Source: Chalara sp. BL73 (Eukaryota > Ascomycota > Leotiomycetes > Helotiales). Taken from it: DNA of 64,000 bases. The notes below the pieces were generated by a model. That model ran no database searches, had not been told where the DNA came from, and saw nothing but the letters and a program-made list of their open reading frames with translations. The DNA lies in assembly GCA_918026815.1 (NCBI GenBank), contig CAKJVC010000012.1, positions 1,550,001 through 1,614,000 of the forward strand. The letters are read 5' to 3'. Both the position numbers and the translations under genes were made by a program. Shown one piece after another: positions 53,001 through 62,270 of this stretch. Every line of letters begins with the position of its first letter. Positions within the stretch are counted from its first letter, which is position 1.

Positions 53001-54865
53001 AGTCTCTAGGAGCGATCCACATAGACCTAGGATCTCACTGCGGACATAATCCTCGTCGATGGCGTCTGGCAGCTCGTCGACTGAGAGGTCTTCACACTCG
53101 TCATCTACGATAAGGAGAGCCTCAGTAATTTCGAGAATTGTGAGCGGTCGTAAGGCAAATGCAGCCCATCGCAGAATAGAAAAGGCCCGGAGCCTATCTT
53201 TCTCCGGAAGATTGGAAATCTTCACCCAGTTTCGGTCGTACAGACGGTCTAGTGCGGTAGGAGTCTGATCGATGGTTTCTTCAAGTTGCTTCTTGTTTTT
53301 CCCTCTGCGTAGTTGTTCCTCTACTATCTTCACCCACAAAAACATTCCCTCGCATCGGCTGGCTATTCTCTGCGACAGCTCATTTCTAAGTATTTCGCTC
53401 TTATTTCCTAATTTTTTGTCAACAACGCTTCGAGAGAATAAAATAGTGTCAGGTCGGACATCATCTGGAAGAATTTTGTACTCGTTTAAGTCTTGATTAT
53501 TGTCGCCGGTCCAAATAGCACGAAAGCCATATCGAATTTCAGGTTCATCACGGCTAAGAATCAGAATTCGAGTCGGTGTATACGCAACCGCCTGTTTAAG
53601 AGATTCGAAAAAGCTTGTTGGATCTTCTGGCCATGTACACTCATCGAGCCCATCCACGACGAACGTACAATTCGGTATTTGTTCAACAATGGTTTGAAAA
53701 AGCTCGACAATATCCGTCTGCGAAGCATTCCGTCCATCTTTCGTTTCCCATTTGCTATAGGCTAACTCGAATGCATCTCGATTACCTGATATTATTTGAG
53801 AGATCCAAGATCTCATTATACTCAAAGGATCTCGTCGGCTTTCAGAGTCTGACGAGCAGAAATAGTATGCAAATGGAGACTCGAGCATCGGTAACAAATA
53901 CTGAACCACCCTTGCACATAAAATCGTCTTTCCGTGACCTGCTGGACCATTAATCCACAAGATTTTTGTCGTCCCAAAAGGGAAATCCGGAGATATCCAG
54001 TCAAGAAACACCTGTCGACTTAGGATCCAGTCGCATGTTCCGTCAAGCCTTCTTCGAATGAAGTTGTCGTAAATATCGTTAGCCCATGACGCACTAAGCC
54101 AAACATCCAGTTGTTTCCTCCTTTCGTCTATAATCGTTAGCACCTTTCTATAAAAGCGTAGAAGTCTTACGCTCAATCTGTTTTTCCATCTCGATAAGTA
54201 GTTGTTGAGAATTAAAGAACCACGTATCTTTATCTTCGTTCCGTAGCTAGTTAGCCTTGTTGGACTATAAACTCAAAGGGACACATACCCTTCTTCAAAC
54301 TTAGATCATTACCTATTGTACCGCTGTGCACATTCTCTGGTCCTGTCAGTCCGTCTACTGGGACTAAGCTGTACAATCTTTGGACTAAGCCTCCAAATTG
54401 TTGAACTTGGTAAATAAACTTTTTTTTGCTTCTGAGAGACCACCCAATCGCACTCCTCTTCGAGATGGCGCCTTCAGATTTTTGAGGTTTTTGACGTGTG
54501 TTTAGGAAGCGAATACTATCAGGAAAAGAGGTTGAACCTGCTTCCACTACGGGCTGCAAATTGGACATCGTACTTTCTGTCTTACTAAAGATCTCCTGAA
54601 TGCTTGATAAAATCTCTTGGACTATCAAACTTGTTTCTTGATTGTCGAGACTGGTATGGTAGTTGTTCTTCAATTTACTTCTGTATATGCCGACGTCTTG
54701 GGCCCATTTTGCGAATAGATGCTTGTCAGCCTTAAACTGAGCGACAACCGAACGCGACTCCAACCCAAATTCCTTATAAGAATCCACTTTGTCGATGACA
54801 TCCAGACATACACTAAAAAGGCCAGCCAGGCCAACGATTCCGGCGGCCAAGCTGATTGGCTCCAT
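50064..54865 (-). CDS. HeLo-NACHT-ankyrin-ZZ NLR-type protein
   Basis: Three exons, 54865-54289, 54233-54171 and 54127-50064, encode 1567 residues. Residues 1-200 resemble the HeLo domain (MEPISLAAGIVGLAGLFSVC, DVIDKVDSYKEFG), a membrane-targeting, cell-killing module known from HET-S and related fungal proteins. Then RLDGTCDWIL and the NACHT NTPase with P-loop INGPAGHGKT near 275 and Walker B CTFVVDGLDECTW near 375. About 23 ankyrin repeats follow; repeats 4 to 19 are almost the same 33-residue unit (WTPLNSASDSGHIDVVKLLL). The C-terminus is a ZZ-like zinc region: CDVC, CKVC, CEEC, then SHKLFKKC. Introns are 55 and 43 bp with good branch sites. All frames are open. It is a strong candidate for an NLR sensor that triggers cell death; the ligand is unknown. 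Confidence 0.88.
50690..52330 (-). repeat. Tandem 99-bp repeats encoding near-identical ankyrin units
   Basis: About sixteen to seventeen units of 99 bases with high nucleotide identity. Differences fall at set codons: S or L after WTPLN, DSG/NNG/GNG before HI, D or G after HI, V/I/A before K or N, and NKDG/DKDG/NNSE/NNKG at the turn. The array keeps all three antisense phases largely open, which explains long antisense frames. Confidence 0.85.
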
Positions 54866-55727
54866 CGGGAATCAACTTTTTCATTTTTCGATCTGATGCC
54901 CCAAGCCAAATTGTCGGCCAAAATGATCCGTAGTTAACTCCGCGCTCTACCGCCAATATTGCTGTCGGAACCTGCTCGGTGCAGACTGATGATGAAAGTA
55001 AGCACATTTTACGTTTTTCTTGCTTTGCGCCTTGTAAATGCTCAGCCTCGGCCATTCTGCCCATGGCCTGAGCACTGCCACACTATGGTCTTAAAAATGT
55101 TTGTACCCGAATTTTAAGGCTTTAAAGCCTGCACATCTAGCGACTCAATTGGACGGGTTATAGCGAAGGGGACACAAGGCCCACTTTTCTCTCTCAGGCA
55201 GACTTCTGGGCCTGGCTGCGTGATGCACATTGAGCACTGCAAGAGGGGCTACGAGCTTTGGGTACTTGCCTCGCTGGCTTCGCAGATATTGTTCCTGCCT
55301 TTGGCCACACGGGCTGACTTTTGGGGCACACTAGCTCATTAGCCCCACCATTTGGGGGCCAAGTGTCACGTGTAATCCTCTATTGATGCGAAAGATGTCT
55401 AGGAGCCTAAGGCATCGTTAATTTGTTTATACATGTCTCATCAGCAGACTTTAGATGTGGCCAAACGCCATTGTAGTTTGTTTATACAGTTGACAATATA
55501 CTTGATTTCCCCTAATTGAGCCCCGTGTACTCCGTACGATTCTAATACTTTGTTGCTTGCTTGATTGGTTGGAATAGAAAATTCAGTATGATTGCCCCGC
55601 TAATTTATGACATTGGCGTTGTCTGATCAAATCCAGCACTCTGAGGATTTGAGGTTGAATACCATTCATTGGTCGCTGGAGGCGTTAAAGGTAATGGGAC
55701 CTGCCTTTCTGGTAGCGTACCATTGGC
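54866..55727. other. Intergenic stretch, nothing recognised
   Basis: It presumably includes the promoter of the HeLo-NACHT gene. No conserved coding segment, RNA or repeat found. Confidence 0.3.
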
Positions 55728-56480
55728 TAAAATTACTGTCATTTAGTCGTTGTGCATACCCCACTTTTACCGCAAAAGTCATAGTTTTTATTTAGTAATA
55801 TATAATTTTTAATAAATGATATACTAATAACACTTTTTTTATTTAAACTTTAGTAATAAAATTAATTTAATAAATAAGTTTATAATTTTTAAATTAAATT
55901 ATTATTGTTTTATTAAAGTTTTAAACAGACGTTTCGATTTATTGTAGTTTTTTCGCTTGTTTTTGGTGTAATTTTTAAAAATTAAAACTTTTTATATTTT
56001 AACATTAAATAAAATTTATAAAAACTAATGCTTGAGTTTTAATTTATAATAATAATTATTTTATATATTAAAAATAATACAAATTATAAGTTTTATTAGT
56101 GTGCCGTTTATTGAAAATTATATATGTAACAATCGGTATGCCCAAGTTGCAATACAGCAAGCAAAGGTGCGACACGGGAAGTCATGGCGCAGGTGCAAAG
56201 GGTGTGATTCAAGGTATGAGTGGTTTCAGACTAGATACGGGGTAGAGTCGGAGTCGCCTATATAGAGGCTTGCTTTTCCCTCTACAATTGCTCCTCATGT
56301 TTTTGTATCCTTAGTACTTTAGACCTATAAGGCAATTACGATCAGCCTATTGTACGCACTCCCATATGCCTCTATTCTAGCCCGTGATTCCTTGCGTCGT
56401 TACAATATATTACTAAATAAAAACTATGACTTTTGCGGTAAAAGCGGGGTGTGCACAACGACTAAATGACAGTAATTTTA
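55728..56480. mobile_element. AT-rich MITE with ~77-bp inverted ends, TA at both borders
   Basis: The left end AAATTACTGTCATTTAGTCG (from 55730) is mirrored at 56400-56478, the inner limit being TTTATTTAGTAATATAT. A TA dinucleotide borders both ends, as for Tc1/mariner-type elements. The interior from 55800 to 56124 is almost only A and T, consistent with heavy RIP-like change or an intrinsically AT-rich element. A solo LTR is inserted in it. Confidence 0.75.
56125..56404 (+). mobile_element. Solo LTR (family G) inside the AT-rich MITE
   Basis: It runs from TGTAACAATCGGTATGC to TTGCGTCGTTACA (280 bp), with ATATA at 56120-56124 and 56405-56409. Its base composition is ordinary, unlike the host MITE, so it arrived after the MITE became AT-rich. 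Confidence 0.85.
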
Positions 56481-56634
56481 CTAGAATGAGCAAGAATTGG
56501 GTTTGATCTGCGATGACAATTAGCGGTACCTTGGAGTACAATTGGGTAGGGTGCACGGCTACAAGCATCTGGAAATGGACCCCGCTAAAAATGATTAACT
56601 AAAAAACTAGCGACACCGAATTCGCCTTCCACTG
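56481..56634 (+). repeat. Dispersed ~160-bp repeat, copy 2
   Basis: It begins TAGAATGAGCAAGAATTGG next to the MITE end and finishes GAATTCGCCTTCCACTG. It is homologous to 49822-49988 (inverted) and 60897-61046. Confidence 0.7.
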
Positions 56635-57089
56635 ACCCCAGCACTGCTATTCAGAAATTGGAGGACGACGTGGTTGACGGAATAGTCGCCAGAAAGAAAT
56701 TAAAGGCAAAGTGAAATTTAACGGCAAAAGCCCCGGGCCGTATTAGTAGATCCTTTGGTATTTAAGGCACATTGCATTTATCTCTCAGCAGAGATTCCAC
56801 CTGTTGCGCCATTTCGATCATGTTAAGATTCTCGCAGCAGTTCGCTCGGAAGAACGCAAGGCTTGGCGAATGGAGGGGTAGAGCGACCCCAACCCCTGAG
56901 AACTTGAGGCGTATTGAAGCACCTACAAACCGCCTTTCCAGGCTTATGGGACCGTGTTAGTGGCACTACCAGCCTGTCACAAAAGGAATAATTATAATAA
57001 TAATTTTACTTTTGATTCTCTAAGGATTAGCTGGCCAACTGAACGGCCCCTCAGATGCTTGGCTGACACTCGCAACCAAATAGGCTTAG
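56635..57089. other. Short stretch without a supported gene
   Basis: Small frames near 56772 and 56954 have no recognised features. Confidence 0.3.
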
Positions 57090-57297
57090 TGTCGGAAGGA
57101 TTAACTGTATCGGAATACCTATCACGTAGCAAAAGACGTAGTAGCTATTGACTACGTTCTTGCTGGTGTGATTGTGGTTCTGGTTGATTGTTGATTCTTC
57201 TGATTGATTGTTCTAAGCTACGGTATCGCGAGGTTGTAGGTCCTGAAAAGACCCACAACTTCGTATTCACGTGATTCTATTTACATGCGTTCCAACA
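57090..57297 (-). mobile_element. LTR (family E), minus orientation, of a head-to-head pair
   Basis: On the minus strand it runs from TGTTGGAACGCATG to TTCCGACA-like ends. The 3' end is disturbed by about 12 extra bases (GGATTAACTGTA). It abuts the inverted partial copy at 57298. Confidence 0.7.
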
Positions 57298-57419
57298 CCT
57301 AACAACCGTAGCGTAGAAGAATCAATCAACAACGAACATTCAACCAGAACCACAATCACACTAGCAAGAACGCAGTCAATAGCTACTACGTCTTTTGCTA
57401 CGTGATAGGCATTCCGACA
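57298..57419 (+). mobile_element. LTR (family E), 5'-truncated, plus orientation
   Basis: It starts at CCTAACAACCGTAGC and ends GGCATTCCGACA. With 57090-57220 it forms inverted arms of about 120 bases, a potential hairpin. Confidence 0.7.
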
Positions 57420-57712
57420 CTGTAGGCAACCGACAGTATAGTTTACTCTATTTAGTATACATGAAGGCGCACACGAGCGACGGGCTTGGAGACATTGCAA
57501 AATGCCTACCCAATGAGCCTTGCAGAGATTGATTGGCCCACAGCCCCACAGCCCGATTGCCTTGCCTTGCCAACTCAACTTTTATTTAAGAGCCTCGTCT
57601 TCATCGCTAACCACCGCTTTCAGCCCCCCTTCGAAATACCAATTGTTTCCGTTATACGTTGATTTCGGCAATTAAATCCGCCCTCGAGTTGCGCACCCAC
57701 CATCATGCGACG

Positions 57713-60433
57713 ATGTCCTTCGGCTTTTCAGTTGGTGATTTCATCGCAACAGGCGGCCTGATCAAAGACCTAATCACATGTCTCAGCTCCAGCTTTCTTT
57801 CTTCGTCCAACAGCTATCAAGAACTAGTCTTGGAGCTTCAAGGACTTCAATTGGGGCTTGATCGTATCAGAGATCTGAAAGGCAGTGGCGTTCAACAGCT
57901 CCAGGTTAATGGAATCAGACTAGCTGCCTTGAATTGCCAGTCAATTCTCCAAGACTTCTTGTCGAAGATCCGGAAATATGATGCTTCTCTTCGTGCTGCA
58001 CCGATTGGTGTCGAGATTGAGAGTGCTGAATTATCGACCAATTATGTAGCTTCTAATACAGCATCTGGGGATGGTAAAGTGAAGAAAATGTTTAAGAATG
58101 CTAGGCAAAAGGCCAGAACAATTGAGCGAAAGGTTGAATGGGAGCTCAAAATGAGCAAGGAAGTAGACGTGTTAAGAGCATACCTTGTGGCCCACGTCGG
58201 AAGCCTCAATCTCAGCCTTTCAGCACTTGGACTGTATGTTTGCTTTTGGGAATCGTACCACCTCGGGTATTGTTGAGCTTACTTGACTTTAGAGATGCTG
58301 TATTCGTTGAACACGGGCATAATCAATTGTTTCGAAAGAACATCACAACAAAACTTGAGTTTATAGAAGGGTCATCGACTATGATCCAGACTGCAGTATC
58401 ACAACAAGGAATTCAATTGCAACACAGTCGAGAGATTTCGAGCATCATTCTCAATTCCATTCAGAGGTATGATACTAGCCATCTGCTATAATAACCAAAT
58501 ATATTGTCAATCGCTGAATTGTTTAACGTAGCATCGATCCACAATTGCGAAGCATTCTAGCGCTGGCACAACAGGTGTCGAACTCGAATACAGACATTGC
58601 CAGATACTTCTCAAACCTCCAAGCTACACGAGACCCTCCAGATCTGCGACACACTTGGGCTCAAGACCCGATCAAATTCGAAGACGCCCTAGGAAGAATC
58701 ATCCCAGTGCCGTCGGAATACGATGTTGAGGTAGCAAATATCCCATTAACACGACCGATATTCTCTCTGCTGATTCACGATCTGTAGACATTGCACGCGA
58801 TCATATTGGCTCGTTTTCGTACTGGTCCTGGTCAGAAAGAGGTCCACTCAGGAATGTTTGAGCTGTTCAATAGTCTAGATACTAATGAGGCTATCTCATG
58901 CGATACACACAGTCAGCTATTTCCCGGCATGGAGATAACAATGGCTATCATCGTCGGCCGATATGGTAAGATCGAAAGATGCCCACGGCCCAACTGTCTA
59001 TCAAAAGACTTATACCGACCATCTGTTAGCTTGATCTGGTTGGTTCTCGCTCAATTCTAGCTAGATTTCTTGTGACTGACTTGCGAATAGTCGCAGATGC
59101 AAAAGTACCTTCGGCCAAGCTAAAAAGCAACTCCCTCAGCCTCTCCGACCTAACGGCTTCACACCTACAAACACCTCGAGCTCGTTAGCAAGTACTGGCA
59201 ATTTTTTGCACATGTCCAACCATGCTGCGGAGCTCTGGAAGAAAACGGTACAAGACCAACAGAAATTCAGACACATCCGCATATTTATATCGGAACTCCC
59301 CGATACACCTCCCCAATCCCGGCTCCGGATTCCACTATCTCATTCTCGAGCAAGACAGAAGCTGGAGGCTGAGGAGCTGCGTGCTAGTAATACCTTCGCC
59401 AACCATTTGCACTCAAAGACGCGACAGAATCTGGGAATGATATGTGAAAGTTCGCCGAAAGGCTCTACTAAATCGAATGCGGAACTGTCGGATGAGCCAA
59501 ACACTATTGCAGGTAAGGACTTTAAGGCTAAGTTGGATCAAATACCACCAACAGGAACAGGCCCTTATACCATCCAAACTTTAGACCCCCAATTATTCAC
59601 CATGAAATCGTGGATCGATGGGCTCTCGCCATACTCTGCATTATTAGCAGAGCGACGTACAACTTTGCCTACGTCAGATGCATCTCAATCGACAGGCTCT
59701 AAAACCCAGAACGACTCTGTGGTTTCTCCAATGTCCAGCACTGGACAGTATGAGCATCAGGTTATAGAAGCACAGAAGGCGGTTACATGTAGAGCCCCTT
59801 CAGGGCCACAATCTATTGCCTCGGCGCCATACACTGTATTTGGTGACTGGGACTTCCGTCCAATCTATGGACCCAAATCAATCATGTCGCTAGCTTCAGC
59901 TCCAGACAGATACGGTAGCTACATAGAGGAGACAGAGGTATACGGCGTGCTCGCCCAAGAAATGTTACGCGACCAACTTTCAGGTGTTTTCCATGATACA
60001 ATACCACTAGACCGCACGATAGCTGTACAAGCTCAAACGTAAGCCTATGTTCCCTTGAAATCCATTCATCTATTTTCACCGGACTACCCAGACTAACTAT
60101 CCTCCCAACCAGCTCCGGACTTCTCAACTTCAAACACCGAGAAATTCTTGATCTACGGCGATTAGCCATGGACCGTCTGAAAACTACTACCATCCATATT
60201 TCAGAAGGACTACTTGTAGCGAAAGAACTGAAAGCTGATCTGGAATGGACTCGCAGGCGCATGAGGTACGTTCAAATACTATCAATATCAAGTAAGACAG
60301 TGACATTAGTCTAATAGCCTTTCTTTACGCTGGTAGGAAAATTCTTGCGACGGTTTACAACCGCTTTCCGATGGAGTTCGATCGGGCGAATAGAATATCC
60401 CATCGTTGTCCCTTCCTCGGACCAGATCCATGA
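57713..60433 (+). CDS. Fungal ubiquitin-like (ULD-type) domain protein
   Basis: Seven exons keep one frame: 57713-58233, 58293-58466, 58532-58730, 58788-59038, 59091-60038, 60113-60265 and 60337-60433 (780 residues). It starts MSFGFSVGDFIATGGLIKDL, the usual beginning of this fungal family, followed by a helical region. The ubiquitin-fold segment straddles the third intron: DPIKFEDALGRIIPVPSEYD and LHAIILARFRTGPGQKEVHS, ending in FPGMEITMAIIVGRYGK with a cysteine pair CPRPNC and CRCKSTFG. The middle is low-complexity. The C-terminus has the conserved coiled coil FKHREILDLRRLAMDRLKTT and LKADLEWTRRRMR. Such proteins are common in Pezizomycotina and of unknown function; I recall the domain as Pfam ULD_2 (PF22893), unverified. 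The exon 4/5 junction is the least certain. An upstream in-frame start at 57659 exists. Confidence 0.75.
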
Positions 60434-60655
60434 GTATATTAGGCATAGGGCTAAAATATAAGGTAAGAAGGACAGAGATAGAGAACAAGATTAGACGAGG
60501 AGGAGAGTGACGAGCGGAGAAGGCTATGGAGAAACAATTCTTAACGACGATATTTCCAACGTTAGGTTCTCTCTGCATGCTCTCACTCTGCACTTCCAAC
60601 CCCGAAACCGACGGGTGTAGTTTCGCTTGTGTGTTTCGGGTGTCGGGCGTGTTTT

Positions 60656-60850
60656 TGTCAGAATACCTACCACATAGCAAAAGACGTAGTAGCTGTGACT
60701 ACGTTCTTGCTGGTGTGGTTCTGATATTCTTGATTGATTCTTCTAAGCTACGGCCTATTGCCAGGTATTATATAGTGGTAGAAGACCCACAATCCCCGTG
60801 ATCTGAATCATCTGATGGAACGCGTGAAACTATGTACATGCATTCCAACA
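60656..60850 (-). mobile_element. Solo LTR (family E)
   Basis: On the minus strand it runs from TGTTGGAATGCATG to GGTATTCTGACA (195 bp), with GTTTT at 60651-60655 and 60851-60855. Confidence 0.9.
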
Positions 60851-60896
60851 GTTTTCCTTCCTAGTGCAAAGTCATTGTAAACATTAGCGTAAGGTT

Positions 60897-61046
60897 TGGA
60901 ATGAGAAAGAATTGGCTCCGCTCTACGATAATACTGGGACCTCAGAGTACAGCTGGGCAAGGGCGCACAGCTACAAGTGTCAGGAAGTGGAGCCCGCTTA
61001 AAAAGATTATCTATAAAATTAGCGACACCTAATTCGCCTTCCACTG
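60897..61046 (+). repeat. Dispersed ~160-bp repeat, copy 3
   Basis: It begins GGAATGAGAAAGAATTGGC and ends TAATTCGCCTTCCACTG, like 56481-56634. Confidence 0.7.
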
Positions 61047-61047
61047 T

Positions 61048-61302
61048 ATGTCACAGCCCGTCTTTAATTCATTTATAAAAACAAGTGAAGGATGGCAGAA
61101 TAAAGACTACGCTACACTAGCCGGAGACATATACATCCGTTGGGTGCTTAGCCACGCGAACAACCCCGGAAAGGAACTGGCGGATTCAGAGACCCGCAAA
61201 AGCTCCTTTCAGCTCCGTGGTTCTCTTTATCCGCTGTCGGTTGCTTTTTTAAAGAAATGGCAAGTTCAGCAAGCTACAAAAGTGTCACGTCGGATATCGT
61301 AA
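61048..61302 (+). pseudogene. LINE RNase H C-terminal fragment
   Basis: An 84-codon frame contains FNSFIKTSEGWQNKDYATLA, then IYIRWVLSHANNPGKELADS and ETRKSS. The pattern W-x-x-S/G-H-x(4)-G-x-E-x-A-D is the last part of the RNase H domain of Tad-like LINEs. The frame ends soon after and no other LINE sequence adjoins it. Confidence 0.6.
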
Positions 61303-61376
61303 TACGGATTAACTTTTATCCGACACGTTTGATAGCCTCCCGTAATCAGCCTTCTTATGCTCAAGGATAGATCACG

Positions 61377-62270
61377 ATGCCACACGTGAACTTTCCATTT
61401 CTCCAGTGGCCGTCCGACAATATGGCTAGCAGAGGAAACGTGACGGGTACGACTGTGGTTAATGAAGTTACTAAATCAAGCTCGTGCTCGGATCCCATCA
61501 ACAGCACTCGACTGAACCGTTTCCTTGTCCGTGCCGGAGTCAAGCTTCTTCGACTTTTCCAGCCACGTTGGGGCTCTCTTCTCTTCCTGGCGCCTAGTTT
61601 GTGTGTCAAGATTGGCGAGCATACCGATCTCTCCGAAGCATCAACGATGCGGTTCATACGGGAACACACCTCGATTCCGGTTCCGAAAATCTATTGTGCG
61701 CTTCGGCGGAGAGACAAGACTTGCATTTCAATAGAAAGAATATCTGGGGCAACGGCAACCGCTTCTTGGGAACAATTATCAGAGCAAGCAAGAAGCAGGC
61801 TTCTCGGCTGGCTTAAGGAGATGATAGAAGAAATGAGAAAAATACCTGCAGCGAATAGCAAGATATCTAATGTCGATTGAGGGTCCCTCTGTAACTGTAG
61901 ATTGCCTACTTCGCTTGACAGATTTGGACCTTTTGAGAATACTGAGGAGTTTCATAGCTTTTTACGCAATTCAATGGAGAAAGCACATCCTGAATATCCG
62001 GATGTGGACGATATGATTAGCTTGCATAAGCGTGAGTGGGGACAGCCGGTTATCACGCATGGAGATTTAAGCAGCTTGAGCATTTTAGCTCGTGGAAGTG
62101 ACATTGTTGGGCTGGTGGACTGGGAAACGGCAGGACGGTACCCGCCATATTGGGAGTACACTAGTGCCAGTCAGGTAAATCCAAGTAACACTTTCTGGCG
62201 AGTTATATCAGTAGGTTTTTTGAGCCGTGGCTAGAGGCTTTAAAGATGGAAAAAACCAGACAACAGTGGT
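61377..62270 (+). pseudogene. Aminoglycoside-phosphotransferase-like gene with stop and frameshift
   Basis: The first part reads VKLLRLFQPRWGSLLFLAPS, LCVKIGEHTDLSEASTMRFI and TSIPVPKIYCALRRRDKTCI, the N-lobe of fungal APH-family proteins. A TGA at 61878-61880 falls where a glycine (GGA) would fit, between SNVD and GSLCNCRLPTS. The frame then goes on through RFGPFENTEEFHSFL, the catalytic ITHGDLSSLSILARG and GLVDWETAGRYPPYWEYTSA. Near 62200 the frame shifts: the expected FFEPWLEALKMEKTRQQWW is one frame off. In the catalytic loop the usual N after HGDLSSLNI is S here. These proteins phosphorylate small molecules or choline-like substrates; this copy is dead or seriously shortened. Confidence 0.8.
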
